Assembly: GCF_001424125.1 (NCBI RefSeq) | Contig: NZ_LMQI01000003.1 | Coordinates: forward strand, 332,252-396,251 | Source of the DNA: Cellulomonas sp. Leaf395 | GTDB taxonomy: Bacteria > Actinomycetota > Actinomycetes > Actinomycetales > Cellulomonadaceae | Direction of reading: 5' to 3' | Length of the DNA: 64,000 nucleotides | Position numbers and translations under genes: made by a program | Notes under the pieces: model-generated | Database searches by the model: none | What the model saw: the letters and a program-made list of their open reading frames with translations, nothing else | What the model was told of the DNA's origin: nothing | In this document: positions 1 to 10,067 of the stretch, in pieces | How positions within the stretch are numbered: position 1 is the stretch's first letter | Layout: each line of letters begins with the position of its first letter

Positions 1-35
1 TCGAGGCCGCCGGCCCGCGGGTGGTGACCGCATGA
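1..35 (+). CDS. 3' end of an upstream gene (partial)
   Basis: The last codons of a frame that stops at TGA 33-35 and overlaps the fruK ATG at 32 by four bases (ATGA). Only ten residues are visible, so the product cannot be identified. In many actinobacteria a DeoR-type regulator precedes fruK; that this is such a gene is inference from context only. Confidence 0.45.
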   Translation, partial: EAAGPRVVTA

Positions 36-979
36 TCATCACGCTGACCCCGAACCCGAGCCTGGACAGGGCGCTGGAGGTGGACCGGCTGCGAGTGGGC
101 GAGGTCAACCGCGCCCACGGCGGCCACCTGCACCCCGGCGGCAAGGGCATCAACGTCTCCCGCGTGCTGGTCCGCCACGGCGTCCCGACCCTCGCGGTGC
201 TGCCGACCGGTGGTGCCGACGGCGCTCGCCTGGTCGAGATGCTGGCCGACATCGACGTGCCGACCCTCGGGGTCCCGCTCATCGACCACACCCGCAGCAA
301 CCTCACCCTCGTGGAGGGCTCGGGAGTCACCACCAAGATCAACGCCCCGGGGCCGAGGCTGACTCCCGACGAGGTCGAGGCGCTGCTCGCCGCGCTCGAG
401 TCGCAGCTGGCGACGCAGCCCGGTGCGCTGGTGTGCGCAGGCAGCCTGCCGCTCGGTGCACCGGAGACGTTCTTCGTCCAGGTGGCCGGCCTGGCGGCCC
501 GCTTCCGGGTGCCCTTCGTCCTCGACACCTCCGGCGTCCCGCTGACCCGGGCCGTGCGGCAGGGGGGACTCACTCTGGTGAAGCCCAACGACGAGGAGCT
601 CGCCGAGCTCGTCGGCCGCGAGCTGACGACCGTGGGCGACGTCGTCGACGCGGCCCGTGAGGTCATCGCGGCCTGCACCCGGGCCGTGCTGGTGAGCCTC
701 GGCGCGCACGGCGCACTGCTCGTCCTGGCCGACGGCGTCTGGTGGGCCGGCGGTCCCGCGCTCGTGCCGCTGTCCACCGTCGGCGCGGGCGACTCGACGC
801 TCGCCGGCTTCCTGATCGCCCACGGGTCACCTGCCGACCGCCTGCGCACGGCGGTCGCCTTCGGCCGGGCGGCCGTCCTGCTACCCGGCACCGCCGTCCC
901 CGGCCCCCCCGACATCGACCTGGACGCCGTCCGGGTCGTGGAGAACCCCGATCCCCGACTCGCCCTCAAGGAGCTGTGA
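32..979 (+). CDS. fruK: 1-phosphofructokinase (PfkB family)
   Basis: Phosphorylates fructose 1-phosphate, the product of PTS uptake, to fructose 1,6-bisphosphate with ATP. The 315-residue protein has the PfkB/ribokinase fold signatures: an N-terminal TxNPSLD start, a GGKGINVSR substrate-binding segment near residue 38, and the C-terminal VGAGDS motif whose Asp254 is the expected catalytic base. Length is normal for the family. The ATG overlaps the stop of the preceding gene by four bases, and the EIIA gene follows after one base, so it is inside the fructose operon. The neighbouring fructose EII genes make the 1-phosphofructokinase assignment firmer than a tagatose-6-phosphate kinase. Confidence 0.95.
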   Translation: MIITLTPNPSLDRALEVDRLRVGEVNRAHGGHLHPGGKGINVSRVLVRHGVPTLAVLPTGGADGARLVEMLADIDVPTLGVPLIDHTRSNLTLVEGSGVTTKINAPGPRLTPDEVEALLAALESQLATQPGALVCAGSLPLGAPETFFVQVAGLAARFRVPFVLDTSGVPLTRAVRQGGLTLVKPNDEELAELVGRELTTVGDVVDAAREVIAACTRAVLVSLGAHGALLVLADGVWWAGGPALVPLSTVGAGDSTLAGFLIAHGSPADRLRTAVAFGRAAVLLPGTAVPGPPDIDLDAVRVVENPDPRLALKEL

Positions 980-980
980 C

Positions 981-1436
981 GTGAGCACCCCCCTGATCAC
1001 CCCGGACCTGGTCGCCGTCGACCTGGTCGCCACGGACCGCGACGACGCGACCCGCCAGCTGATCGACCTGCTGTACGCGGCAGGCCGCGTCACCGACGCC
1101 GACGGCTTCCACGCCGACGTGCGTGCCCGCGAGGCCCAGATGGCCACCGGCATGCCGGGCGGGATCGGGCTCCCGCACGCCCGGTCCAGCCACGTCACCG
1201 TCCCGAGCCTCGCGGTCGGCAAGGTGCCGGCGGGCGTCGACTTCGGCGCTCCCGACGGTCCCGCGACCCTGGTCTTCCTCATCGCCGCACCCGACGCGGG
1301 TGACGGCGACCACCTCAAGATCCTCGCGGCGCTCGCCCGCCGCCTCGTCCACGAGTCCTTCCGCACGTCCCTGAAGGAGGCCCCCGACGCGGCCACCGTC
1401 GCGGAGATCGTCACCCGAGAGGTGGTCCCCTCATGA
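981..1436 (+). CDS. PTS fructose-family EIIA component
   Basis: A free-standing 151-residue EIIA of the fructose/mannitol family. It accepts phosphate from HPr and passes it to EIIB. The conserved active-site segment GIGLPHA places the phosphorylated histidine at His66. The start is GTG at 981, with an AAGGAG ribosome binding site at 968-973 lying inside the end of fruK. It ends in a four-base overlap with the EIIBC gene. In many bacteria this domain is fused to EIIBC or HPr; here it is separate. Confidence 0.93.
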   Translation: MSTPLITPDLVAVDLVATDRDDATRQLIDLLYAAGRVTDADGFHADVRAREAQMATGMPGGIGLPHARSSHVTVPSLAVGKVPAGVDFGAPDGPATLVFLIAAPDAGDGDHLKILAALARRLVHESFRTSLKEAPDAATVAEIVTREVVPS

Positions 1437-2947
1437 AGCTCGTCGCCGTCTCGTCCTGCCCCACAGGCATCGCGCACACCTACATGGCCGCCGAGGCCCT
1501 CGAGCAGGCCGGCAAGGCCGCCGGGCACGAGGTCCACGTCGAGACGCAGGGCGCCGCCGGCTCCACGCCGCTGGATCCCGCGATCATCGCCGCGGCGGAC
1601 GGCGTCATCTACGCCGCGGACCTCGAGGTCAAGGACAAGGAGCGCTTCGCCGGCAAGCCGTTCATCGACGTCGGCGTGAAGAAGGCCGTGCACGACGCCC
1701 CGGGCGTCATCGCCGCGGCAGTCGCCGCGGTCGAGGCGGGAGTCCCCGCCGGTGGTCCGGCTGCGCCCGCGGCAGCCCCGGTGACGAAGGTCGACCGGAA
1801 CGCCGGCGTCGGCACCAAGATCCGGCAGTGGCTCATGACGGGTGTCTCGTACATGATCCCGTTCGTCGCCGCGGGCGGGATCCTCATCGCCCTGGGGTTC
1901 ATGGTCGCCCAGTTCGCCGGTGGCAGCGAGGGTGTCGTCGCCGTCACGAGCATCCCGGTCTCGCACCTGCTGAACGACTTCGTGGTGACCAGCGGCATGG
2001 ACTGGGCGGCGCTGCTCTTCCAGACCGGCGTGGTCGCCTTCGGGTTCCTGGTCCCGGTGCTGTCCGGGTTCATCGCCTACGCGATCGCCGACCGGCCCGG
2101 CCTGGTGCCCGGCTTCGTCGGTGGCGCGATCTCGGTCGCCGTCGGCGCCGGCTTCCTCGGTGGCCTGGTCACCGGCTTCATGGCCGGGTTCCTGGCCCTG
2201 TGGATCAGCCGCTGGAAGGTGCCCAAGGGCGTCCGTGGCGTGATGCCGGTGGTCGTCATCCCGCTGCTGTCCACGTTCGCCGTCGGGCTCGTGATGTTCC
2301 TCATCATCGGGCAGCCGATCGCGAGCCTCATGACGGGCCTGAGCGACTGGCTGAACAGCCTGTCCGGCGCCAACCTCGTGCTCCTCGGCGCCCTGCTCGG
2401 CGCGATGATGGGCTTCGACCTCGGTGGGCCGATCAACAAGGTGGCCTACACGTTCGCGGTCACCGGTCTGGCGACCGAGGGGCTCGCCACCGACGCCGTC
2501 CAGTACCAGATCATGGCCGCGGTCATGGCCGCCGGCATGGTCGCCCCGCTGGCCATGGCGCTGGCGTCGACCGTCCGCAAGAAGCTGTTCACGCACGCCG
2601 AGCAGGAGAACGGCAAGGCCGCCTGGCTGCTGGGCCTCTCGTTCATCTCCGAGGGCGCGATCCCGTTCGCGGCCGCCGACCCGTGGCGCGTCATCGTGTC
2701 CTCGCTGGTGGGTTCGAGCGTCACCGGTGCCCTCGTCATGGCCGTCGGCTCCGGCCAGCGCGCGCCGCACGGTGGCATCTGGGTGCTGCCGCTCATCTCG
2801 AACCCGCTCGGGTTCCTCATGGCCGTCGCGGTCGGCTTGGTGATCACCGCCGGACTCGTGGTCGTCCTCAAGGGCGCCAAGCCCAACGAGATCGTCAAGG
2901 CCGAGCAGGCCGCCGACGCCCAGGCGCTCGTCGCCACCGCTGCCTGA
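1433..2947 (+). CDS. fruA: PTS fructose transporter EIIBC
   Basis: A 504-residue membrane permease that imports fructose and phosphorylates it at C1. The EIIB domain (about residues 1-100) opens with VSSCPTGIAHT, putting the phosphorylated cysteine at Cys9. An Ala/Pro-rich linker (about 100-130) leads to the EIIC domain with around eight to ten hydrophobic segments; the GAxMGFDLGGPxNK and HGGIWV sequences typical of fructose EIIC are visible. Overlaps the EIIA gene by four bases. A 49-base gap with a new ribosome binding site separates it from the HPr gene, so the five genes are probably co-transcribed. Confidence 0.95.
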   Translation: MKLVAVSSCPTGIAHTYMAAEALEQAGKAAGHEVHVETQGAAGSTPLDPAIIAAADGVIYAADLEVKDKERFAGKPFIDVGVKKAVHDAPGVIAAAVAAVEAGVPAGGPAAPAAAPVTKVDRNAGVGTKIRQWLMTGVSYMIPFVAAGGILIALGFMVAQFAGGSEGVVAVTSIPVSHLLNDFVVTSGMDWAALLFQTGVVAFGFLVPVLSGFIAYAIADRPGLVPGFVGGAISVAVGAGFLGGLVTGFMAGFLALWISRWKVPKGVRGVMPVVVIPLLSTFAVGLVMFLIIGQPIASLMTGLSDWLNSLSGANLVLLGALLGAMMGFDLGGPINKVAYTFAVTGLATEGLATDAVQYQIMAAVMAAGMVAPLAMALASTVRKKLFTHAEQENGKAAWLLGLSFISEGAIPFAAADPWRVIVSSLVGSSVTGALVMAVGSGQRAPHGGIWVLPLISNPLGFLMAVAVGLVITAGLVVVLKGAKPNEIVKAEQAADAQALVATAA

Positions 2948-2996
2948 TCCCGCACCCGTCCGGCGTCGATGCCGGACCCTTGAACGGAGAACCGTC

Positions 2997-3275
2997 ATGC
3001 CCCAGCGCACCGTCGCCGTCGCGTCCCGCGTCGGCCTGCACGCCCGCCCCGCGATGCTGTTCACGCAGGCTGTCGCCGAGACCGGGCTGCCCGTCACCAT
3101 CGCCCGCCCCGGCGGGGAGCCGGTGGACGCCGGCAGCATCCTGTTCGTCATGTCGCTGGGCGTCCCCAGCGGCGAGGAGGTCACCCTGACCGCCGAGGGC
3201 GAGGGGGCCGACGCCGCGCTCGACGGGCTGGTCGACCTCCTGGCGACAGACCTGGACGCGGAGGAAGCGTCATGA
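2997..3275 (+). CDS. ptsH: Phosphocarrier protein HPr
   Basis: A 92-residue HPr, the small carrier that moves phosphate from Enzyme I to EIIA proteins. The active-site sequence RVGLHARPA gives His15, exactly the usual position. The second conserved patch SILFVMSLGV around Ser47 corresponds to the regulatory Ser46 region of Gram-positive HPr, but no HPr kinase is visible in the window. The start ATG at 2997 follows a CGGAGA ribosome binding site. It overlaps the Enzyme I gene by four bases. Confidence 0.95.
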   Translation: MPQRTVAVASRVGLHARPAMLFTQAVAETGLPVTIARPGGEPVDAGSILFVMSLGVPSGEEVTLTAEGEGADAALDGLVDLLATDLDAEEAS

Positions 3276-4981
3276 GCTCGGCAACGCTGCACCAGGTGCT
3301 GCAGGGCGTCGGGGTCGGTCGACGAGCCGTCGTCGGACCGGTCGCGCAGGTCCGGCCGGCGCCGCACGTCGCCGCGGACGCCCCGCTGCTGGTCGACGGG
3401 GTCGCCGCGGACATCCCGACCGCGCACGCCGCCGTCGAGCAGGCGTTCGCCGACGTGGCCGCCGGGCTGCGCGAGCAGTCGAGCCGGTCCACGGGCACAG
3501 TGAAGGACGTCCTGGCGGCCACCGCGCAGATGGCCGACGACCGCGCGCTGCGCAGCCAGGTGCTGACCCGCATCGACGCGGGCGAGCCGGTGGTCAGCGC
3601 GATCGACGGCATCGTGGAGATGTTCGCGACGATGTTCGAGCAGGCCGGCGGTTACCTCGCGGAACGCGTCACCGACCTGCGGTCCGTGCGCGACCGCGTG
3701 GTGGCAGCCGCGATGGGGCTGCCTGCGCCGGGCGTGCCGTCGCTGGACCGACCGTCCGTGATCGTCGCCAAGGACCTCGCGCCCGCGGACACGGCCGCGC
3801 TCGACCTGGCCAACGTCCTCGCGATCGTCACGGAGCTCGGCGGCCCCACGGGCCACACCGCGATCATCGCCGGCCAGCTGGGACTGCCCTGCATCGTGCG
3901 GGTCGCCGGTGCCACGTCGCTCGCGGACGGCGCGGACGTCGCCGTCGATGCTGCCGACGGCACCGTCACGGTCGACCCGGACGCCGCCCAGCGCGCCGAG
4001 CTGGAGCGGCGCGCGGTACTTGAGAAGACATTGGCGTCGGACACGGCCGCCGGGGCCACCGCAGACGGCCGCGCGGTCGCGCTGCTGGCCAACATCGGTA
4101 CCGCCGAGGACGCCGCACGCGTCGCCGGCGGCGGGGTCGAGGGCGTCGGTCTGTTCCGGACCGAGGTGCTGTTCCTGGAGAGCACGACGGCGCCGACGCA
4201 GGAGGCGCAGACCGCCGCCTACGCGCGGGTGCTGCGCTCGTTCGGTGACCGCAAGGTCGTCGTCCGCACGCTCGACGCCGGCGCGGACAAGCCGCTGGCG
4301 TTCGCGACGCAGCCCGACGAGGAGAACCCGGCCCTGGGTGTGCGCGGCTACCGCTTGGTGCGCACCCATCCCGAGCTCCTGGACACCCAGCTCAGGGCCC
4401 TCGCGCACGCGCAGGCCGAGACGGGGACCACGCCCTGGGTCATGGCGCCCATGATCGCCACCGCGGCCGAGGCACGCGCGTTCGCCACCCGGGCGCGTGC
4501 GGCGGGAGTCGCGACCGTCGGCGTGATGATCGAGGTGCCCGCGGCCGCCCTGCGCGCGCAGGAGATCCTCGCCGAGGTGGACTTCGTCTCCCTGGGCACC
4601 AACGACCTCGCGCAGTACACGATGGCCACCGACCGCCTGCGCGGTGAGCTGGCCGACCTGCTCGACCCGTGGCAGCCGGCCGTCCTCGACCTGGTGGACG
4701 CGACCGCCCGTGCGGGCGAGCGGGCGCGCAAGCCCGTCGGCGTCTGCGGGGAGTCCGCGTCCGACCCGGTGCTCGCGCTGGTGCTGGTCGGGCTCGGCGT
4801 GACCAGCCTGTCCATGTCCGCCGGGGCCGTCCCCGCCGTCCGGTACGCGCTGCGGAACCACACCAGCGCCGAGTGCGCCACGATGGCGGCCGCCGCGCTC
4901 GCGGCACCGTCGGCAGCCGAGGGGCGCGCGGCCGTGGTGGGACTGCTCCATGCGGAGGTGCGGGAGACGTTGGGCGTGTAG
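3272..4981 (+). CDS. ptsI: PTS Enzyme I (phosphoenolpyruvate-protein phosphotransferase)
   Basis: A 569-residue cytosolic Enzyme I, which takes phosphate from phosphoenolpyruvate and gives it to HPr. The phosphohistidine segment GGPTGHTAII places the active histidine at His195. The C-terminal PEP-binding barrel carries LFRTEVLFL and the segment ending in GVCGE, with SLGTNDLAQYT in between. Length is typical. Encoding Enzyme I and HPr together with the fructose-specific components gives this operon a complete phosphorelay, which is common in actinobacteria. No obvious terminator follows; the next gene has its own promoter at 5008-5013. Confidence 0.95.
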   Translation: MSSATLHQVLQGVGVGRRAVVGPVAQVRPAPHVAADAPLLVDGVAADIPTAHAAVEQAFADVAAGLREQSSRSTGTVKDVLAATAQMADDRALRSQVLTRIDAGEPVVSAIDGIVEMFATMFEQAGGYLAERVTDLRSVRDRVVAAAMGLPAPGVPSLDRPSVIVAKDLAPADTAALDLANVLAIVTELGGPTGHTAIIAGQLGLPCIVRVAGATSLADGADVAVDAADGTVTVDPDAAQRAELERRAVLEKTLASDTAAGATADGRAVALLANIGTAEDAARVAGGGVEGVGLFRTEVLFLESTTAPTQEAQTAAYARVLRSFGDRKVVVRTLDAGADKPLAFATQPDEENPALGVRGYRLVRTHPELLDTQLRALAHAQAETGTTPWVMAPMIATAAEARAFATRARAAGVATVGVMIEVPAAALRAQEILAEVDFVSLGTNDLAQYTMATDRLRGELADLLDPWQPAVLDLVDATARAGERARKPVGVCGESASDPVLALVLVGLGVTSLSMSAGAVPAVRYALRNHTSAECATMAAAALAAPSAAEGRAAVVGLLHAEVRETLGV

Positions 4982-5007
4982 CGGCCGGGTTCTCGCGGGG
5001 CCGCGCG

Positions 5008-5013
5008 TACTCT
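5008..5013 (+). promoter_or_regulatory. -10 element for the aldehyde dehydrogenase gene
   Basis: TACTCT, matching the actinobacterial TAnnnT pattern, ends seven bases before the ATG at 5021. Transcription starting at or next to the ATG would give a leaderless mRNA. No Shine-Dalgarno sequence is present in the short gap. Confidence 0.5.
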
Positions 5014-5020
5014 CGCCGGT

Positions 5021-6652
5021 ATGGCGCACGACCCGGGACACATCGAGCTTCACGACCCTGAGACCGACCCGCTCGCGACGTACGTGCTCGAGCCGGACGA
5101 CATCCGGCCGCTGCTGCGGCGGGTGGTCTCCTCGCCCGGCGCAGGAGCGTTCACGTCGCACGCCCCGTTCACCGGCAGCCCCATCGCCGCCATCCCGCTG
5201 TCCACGCCGGACGACGTCGTCCGTGCCGCGAAGAACGCCCGGGCCGCGCAGCGGCTCTGGGCGGCCCGACCGTTGCGCGTCCGGACCGCGGTGCTGTCCC
5301 GCGTGCACGACCTGGTGCTCGAGCGCCAGAGCGAGGTGCTCGACCTCATCCAGCTGGAGTCCGGCAAGGCGCGGGTCTCGGCGTTCGAGGAGGTCAGTGA
5401 CATCGCCCTGGTCGCCCGGCACTACGCCGCGCGCGCCGGCCGGTACCTCGCGCCCCGCCGGGTACCGGGACTGCTCCCCGGGCTGACCAGCGTGCGCGTG
5501 CTGCGGCACCCGGTGGGCGTCGTCGGGATCGTCGCACCCTGGAACTTCCCGTTGACGCTGACGCTCGGCGACGTGCTGCCCGCGCTCGTCGCGGGCAACG
5601 CCGTCGTCCTGCGGCCCGACCCGCAGACGGCGCTCACCTCGCTGTGGGCCGCGGAGCTGCTGGAGGAGGCCGGGCTTCCCGACGGGCTCCTGCAGGTGGT
5701 CGTCGGCGACGGGCCGACCGTCGGGGCGGCCGTCGTCGAGAACGTCGACCACGTGAGCTTCACCGGGTCGACCCGCACGGGCCGGGTCGTCGCCGCGCAC
5801 GCGGGGGAGCGGCTGGTGCCGGCGACCCTGGAGCTCGGCGGCAAGAACCCGATGTACGTCGCGGAGGACGTGGACGTCGAGGTCGCCGCCGAAGGGGCCG
5901 TGCGCGCGTGCTTCGTCGGCGCCGGGCAGGTCTGCGTGAGCATCGAGCGGATCTACGTGCACGAGGACGTGGCCGACGAGTTCACGGCGGCCTTCGTCCG
6001 ACGGACCCGCGAGGTGCGGCTCGGGTCGGGGCTCGACTACCGCTCGGACATGGGCTCGCTGACGTCGGCGGCGCAGCTGGCCACCGTCGTCGAGCACGTC
6101 GAGGATGCCGTCGGGCACGGCGCGACGGTGCTCACCGGAGCCGTCCACCGCGCCGACCTCGGGCCGTGGTTCTACGAGCCGACCATCCTGACGGACGTAC
6201 CGGACGAGGCCCGGCTGGCGCGCGAGGAGACGTTCGGGCCGGTCGTGAGCATCTATCGGGTCGCCTCTGACGACGAGGCGGTCGCGGCGATGAACGACAG
6301 CGACCTCGGCCTGAACGCGAGCATCTGGACCGCGGACACCCGTCGTGGCGCCGCGATCGCCGCGCGGGTCCGGGTCGGGACCGTCAACGTCAACGAGGGC
6401 TACGTCGCCACCTGGGGGTCGGTCGGTGCACCGCAGGGTGGCGTCGGTGCGTCGGGCATCGGCAGCAGGCACGGCCGTGAAGGCCTCTGGGCGACCACCC
6501 GCGTGCAGACTGTCGGGGTCCAGCACGGCGCGCACGGCGTCCTCGGCGGCCCGGGGGTGGGCCTCCATCGCATGTTCGACCTGGGCACGGACACCTGGCC
6601 CCGCGTCTTCACGGAGGTCCTGCGCACGATGAAGAAGCTCCACCTGTCGTAG
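5021..6652 (+). CDS. Aldehyde dehydrogenase family protein (succinate-semialdehyde dehydrogenase-like)
   Basis: An NAD(P)-dependent aldehyde dehydrogenase of 543 residues. Visible family motifs are PWNFPL in the cofactor fold, FTGSTRTGR, the general-base glutamate in LELGGKNPM and the catalytic cysteine in GAGQVCVS. A C-terminal tail of about 50 residues extends beyond the usual family length of 460-500. The substrate cannot be read from sequence; succinate-semialdehyde or another small aldehyde is plausible. It is a single gene between the PTS operon and the convergent acetate kinase gene, with its own promoter and a shared hairpin downstream. Confidence 0.88.
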   Translation: MAHDPGHIELHDPETDPLATYVLEPDDIRPLLRRVVSSPGAGAFTSHAPFTGSPIAAIPLSTPDDVVRAAKNARAAQRLWAARPLRVRTAVLSRVHDLVLERQSEVLDLIQLESGKARVSAFEEVSDIALVARHYAARAGRYLAPRRVPGLLPGLTSVRVLRHPVGVVGIVAPWNFPLTLTLGDVLPALVAGNAVVLRPDPQTALTSLWAAELLEEAGLPDGLLQVVVGDGPTVGAAVVENVDHVSFTGSTRTGRVVAAHAGERLVPATLELGGKNPMYVAEDVDVEVAAEGAVRACFVGAGQVCVSIERIYVHEDVADEFTAAFVRRTREVRLGSGLDYRSDMGSLTSAAQLATVVEHVEDAVGHGATVLTGAVHRADLGPWFYEPTILTDVPDEARLAREETFGPVVSIYRVASDDEAVAAMNDSDLGLNASIWTADTRRGAAIAARVRVGTVNVNEGYVATWGSVGAPQGGVGASGIGSRHGREGLWATTRVQTVGVQHGAHGVLGGPGVGLHRMFDLGTDTWPRVFTEVLRTMKKLHLS

Positions 6653-6654
6653 CG

Positions 6655-6675
6655 CCCGCCGCTGACGCTGGCGGG
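6655..6675. terminator. Hairpin between convergent aldehyde dehydrogenase and ackA
   Basis: CCCGCC (6655-6660) and GGCGGG (6670-6675) form a six-base-pair GC stem with a nine-base loop in the 31-base gap between two convergent genes. There is no clear U tract, so it is a modest bidirectional terminator candidate. Confidence 0.4.
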
Positions 6676-6683
6676 TTCAGCCG

Positions 6684-7958
6684 TCAGGCGTGGCCCGTGG
6701 CCGCCGGGGCCGGGTCCGACTCGTCGCTCGTGCCCTCGAAGCCGGCGGCCTCGATCGTCGAGAGCGCCTGCCGGGCGATCGCCAGCTCCTCGTTCGTCGG
6801 GACGACCATCACGAGGGTGCTGGTCCAGTCCGGGGAGATGACCGTCGGCTCCTTCTTGCGGCCCGCGTTGCGTGCGGGGTCGACGGCGATGCCCAGCGGC
6901 TCCAGCCCCTCGAGCGCGCGGGCACGGACGATGTCGTCGTTCTCCCCGACCCCCGCCGTGAACGTGATGACGTCCACCCGGCCGAGAACCGCGGCGTAGG
7001 CGCCGACGTACTTGCGCAACCGGTGGAGGTACACGTCGAGCGCGAGCACCGCTCCCTCGTCGCCCGCGTCGACCAGCTTGTGCAGCTCGCGAAAGTCGTT
7101 CTCGCCCGCCAGGCCCTTGAGCCCGGAGCGGCGGTTGAGCAGGTCGTCCACCTCGTCGACCGAGAGCCCCGCGTTGCGCTGCAGGTGGATGAGCACGGCG
7201 GGATCGAGGTCGCCGGACCGGGTGCCCATGACCAGGCCCTCGAGCGGGGTCATGCCCATCGACGTCTCGACGGCGACGCCGCCGCGGACCGCCGACGCGG
7301 ACGCCCCGTTCCCCAGGTGCAGCACGATCTGGTTGAGGTCCTCGGGCCGACGGCCGAGCACGCGCGCGACCTTGCCGGACACGTACTGGTGCGACGTCCC
7401 GTGGAACCCGTACCGGCGCACCCCGTGCTCGCGCGCGACCTCACGGTCGATCGCGTACGTGGCGGCCGCCTCGGGCAGCGTGCGGAAGAAGGCGGTGTCG
7501 AACACGACGACGTGGGGCACGTCCGGCAGCAGCTCGCGGGCCACCTGGATGCCGGTGAGGTTGGGCGGGTTGTGCAACGGCGCCAACGGGGAGAGGGCGT
7601 CGATCTGGGCGACGACCTCGTCGTCGACGACGACCGGGGAGTCGAAGACCGCCCCGCCGTGCACGACGCGGTGGCCGACCGCGACCACGTGAGCGCGAGC
7701 GAGGTCCGGACCGACCTCGTCGAACAGCGCGAGCACCGCCCGCAGGCCGGCGCCGTGGTCGGGTACCGGGTCCGTGCGCTCGGTCGTGCTGCCGGCATAG
7801 GTGTGCCGGACGGAGCCCTGGTCCTCGCCGATCCGCTCGACGATGCCGGAGGCGATCGCGTCGCCGCCCACGGGGTCGACCAGCTGGTACTTGATCGACG
7901 ACGAGCCCGAGTTCACGACCAGCACGGAACCGGGGTGGGACGGTGCGGTCACGGTCAT
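6684..7958 (-). CDS. ackA: Acetate kinase
   Basis: Makes ATP and acetate from acetyl phosphate. The 424-residue protein shows all the family signatures: [12 protein letters not shown] at the N terminus, [29 protein letters not shown], and the C-terminal FTAGVGEND. The start is the ATG at 7958, chosen because it forms a four-base ATGA overlap with the pta stop and places the first kinase motif directly after a short leader. With pta and xfp it completes a phosphoketolase-to-acetate branch that yields ATP without pyruvate dehydrogenase. Confidence 0.96.
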   Translation of the reverse strand: MTVTAPSHPGSVLVVNSGSSSIKYQLVDPVGGDAIASGIVERIGEDQGSVRHTYAGSTTERTDPVPDHGAGLRAVLALFDEVGPDLARAHVVAVGHRVVHGGAVFDSPVVVDDEVVAQIDALSPLAPLHNPPNLTGIQVARELLPDVPHVVVFDTAFFRTLPEAAATYAIDREVAREHGVRRYGFHGTSHQYVSGKVARVLGRRPEDLNQIVLHLGNGASASAVRGGVAVETSMGMTPLEGLVMGTRSGDLDPAVLIHLQRNAGLSVDEVDDLLNRRSGLKGLAGENDFRELHKLVDAGDEGAVLALDVYLHRLRKYVGAYAAVLGRVDVITFTAGVGENDDIVRARALEGLEPLGIAVDPARNAGRKKEPTVISPDWTSTLVMVVPTNEELAIARQALSTIEAAGFEGTSDESDPAPAATGHA

Positions 7959-10027
7959 GAGTGGTCCTCTGCTTGCGCCTGGATGGCCGTGATCGCCACG
8001 GTGTTGACGATGTCCTGCACCAGGGCGCCGCGCGACAGGTCGTTGACCGGCTTGCGCAGACCCTGCAGGACGGGGCCGATGGCGACGGCGCCCGCCGAGC
8101 GCTGCACCGCCTTGTACGTGTTGTTGCCGGTGTTCAGGTCGGGGAACACGAAGACCGTCGCCCGCCCGGCCACCGCCGAGTCCGGCATCTTCGTCTTGGC
8201 CACGGAGGCGTCGACGGCGGCGTCGTACTGGATCGGCCCCTCGACCGACAGGTCCGGCCGGCGCTCGCGGACCAGCGCGGTCGCCGTGCGGACCTTCTCC
8301 ACGTCCGCGCCCGAGCCCGACTCGCCCGTGGAGTAGGACAGCATCGCGATCCGCGGCTCGATGCCGAACTGCGCCGCGGTGCCCGCCGACGAGATCGCGA
8401 TGTCCGCCAGCTGTTCCGCGGTCGGGTCCGGGATGACGGCGCAGTCGGCGTAGACGAGCACCCGGTCCTCCAGGCACATGAGGAACGCGCTCGACACGCT
8501 GGAGACGCCCGGGCTGGTCTTGATGATCTCGAACGACGGCTTGATGGTGTGGGCCGTGGTGTGCGCAGCCCCGGAGACCATGCCGTCGGCCAGCCCCAGC
8601 TGGACCATCATCGTGCCGAAGTACGACACCGAGGAGACGATCTCTCGCGCCCGGTCCACGGTCATGCCCTTGTGCTTGCGCATCTCGGTGTACTCGACCG
8701 CGAACCGCTCGAGCAGCTCGCCGTCCCGCGGGTCGATGATCGCCGCGGCGTCGAGGTCGAGGCCCAGCTCCGTGGCCCGAGCGCGGATCGCGGACTCGTC
8801 GCCGAGGATCGTGATGTCCGCGACGCCGCGCTGCAGCAGGGTCGACGCGGCGCGCAGGATCCGGTCGTCGCCACCTTCGGGGAGCACCACGTGCTGGCGG
8901 TCGGCGCGGGCCCGGTCCAGCAGCGCGAACTCGAACATCAGCGGGGTGACCACCTCGGGGCGCTCCACGTCCAGCGCGGCCAGGAGGGCCGCACCGTCCA
9001 CGTGCTGCTCGAACAGCGACAGGGCCGTGTCGACCTTGCGCTGCGAGTCGGCCGTCAGGCGCCCGTGCGTGTCCCCGACCGCGCTGGCCGACCGGAAGGT
9101 CCCCAGCTCCGTGGACAGGATCGGCAGCCGGCTCCCGAGCCCGTTCACCATGCGCGCGATCTGCGGCGCCGGGCGGAAGCCGCCGTTGAGGATGATCCCC
9201 GCGAGCGACGGGAACCCGTCGGCCTGGTGCGCCATCAGGAGGCCGAGCAGCACGTCCGACCGGTCGCCCGGCGTGATGACGACCGACCCGTCCGTGAGCT
9301 TGCCCAGCAGGTGCTCGATGGACATGGCGCCGACGATGACGTCGAGCACCTCGCGCGACAGCAGCGACTCGTCGCCCGCGATCAGGGTCCCGCGCACCGC
9401 CTCGGACAGCTGCCGGACGGTCGGGGCGGTGAGCAGCGGGTTCTCCGGCACTGCCCACGACGGCAGCCCGGTGCCGCCGCGCAGGGCGTCGCGGACGCTG
9501 CTGACAGACCCGGGGGCGCAGCGGTTGGCGACGACGGAGACCACCTGGGCGTGGTTGGCATGCATCTCGGTGACCACCACGTCGGCGACCTGGGCGATGA
9601 CGGCCGGCTTGCGGTGGCTGCCGTTGATCACGAGCACCACGGGCGCGCCGAGGTTCGCGGCGATGCGGGCGTTGTAGGCGAGCTCCGTCGGGCCGGCGAC
9701 GTCCGTGTAGTCGGTGCCGACCACGACGACGGCGTCGCACCGTCGCTCGACGTCGTGGTACCGGGACACGATCTGCGCGAGCGCCGCCTCGGGGTCGTGC
9801 AGCACCTGCTCGTACGTCACCCCGACGCACTCGTCGTAGGTGAGGTCGACACCGTCGTGGTGGAGCAGGAGCTCGAGCACGTAGTCGCGGACCTCCGTGG
9901 ACCGGGCCACCGGGCGGAACACCCCGACCCGTTGGACGGTGCGGGCCAGCAGGTCGACCAGGCCGAGCGCGACCATGGACTTGCCGGAGTCCCCCTCAGG
10001 GGAGGTGACGTAGATGCTGCGGGCCAC
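7955..10027 (-). CDS. pta: Phosphate acetyltransferase
   Basis: Interconverts acetyl-CoA and acetyl phosphate. This is the long form of 690 residues: an N-terminal P-loop-like BioD-type domain starting with [12 protein letters not shown], a middle DRTGG-like domain, and the C-terminal catalytic phosphotransacetylase domain from about residue 370, with [14 protein letters not shown] and the FPDLNTGN segment. It is translationally coupled to ackA. The upstream xfp gene ends 86 bases before it, with a strong hairpin between, so pta may be expressed partly apart from xfp. Confidence 0.95.
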   Translation of the reverse strand: MARSIYVTSPEGDSGKSMVALGLVDLLARTVQRVGVFRPVARSTEVRDYVLELLLHHDGVDLTYDECVGVTYEQVLHDPEAALAQIVSRYHDVERRCDAVVVVGTDYTDVAGPTELAYNARIAANLGAPVVLVINGSHRKPAVIAQVADVVVTEMHANHAQVVSVVANRCAPGSVSSVRDALRGGTGLPSWAVPENPLLTAPTVRQLSEAVRGTLIAGDESLLSREVLDVIVGAMSIEHLLGKLTDGSVVITPGDRSDVLLGLLMAHQADGFPSLAGIILNGGFRPAPQIARMVNGLGSRLPILSTELGTFRSASAVGDTHGRLTADSQRKVDTALSLFEQHVDGAALLAALDVERPEVVTPLMFEFALLDRARADRQHVVLPEGGDDRILRAASTLLQRGVADITILGDESAIRARATELGLDLDAAAIIDPRDGELLERFAVEYTEMRKHKGMTVDRAREIVSSVSYFGTMMVQLGLADGMVSGAAHTTAHTIKPSFEIIKTSPGVSSVSSAFLMCLEDRVLVYADCAVIPDPTAEQLADIAISSAGTAAQFGIEPRIAMLSYSTGESGSGADVEKVRTATALVRERRPDLSVEGPIQYDAAVDASVAKTKMPDSAVAGRATVFVFPDLNTGNNTYKAVQRSAGAVAIGPVLQGLRKPVNDLSRGALVQDIVNTVAITAIQAQAEDHS

Positions 10028-10067
10028 GATGGGCGTCTCCGATGCGGTGGTTCGGGTGTGGAGCAGA

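Noticed and set aside
881-6643. A 1920-residue open frame on the minus strand opposite the PTS operon
   Set aside because: It is antisense to six genes with clear motifs, is Arg/Gly/His-rich with no recognisable domain, and results from high GC at third codon positions.
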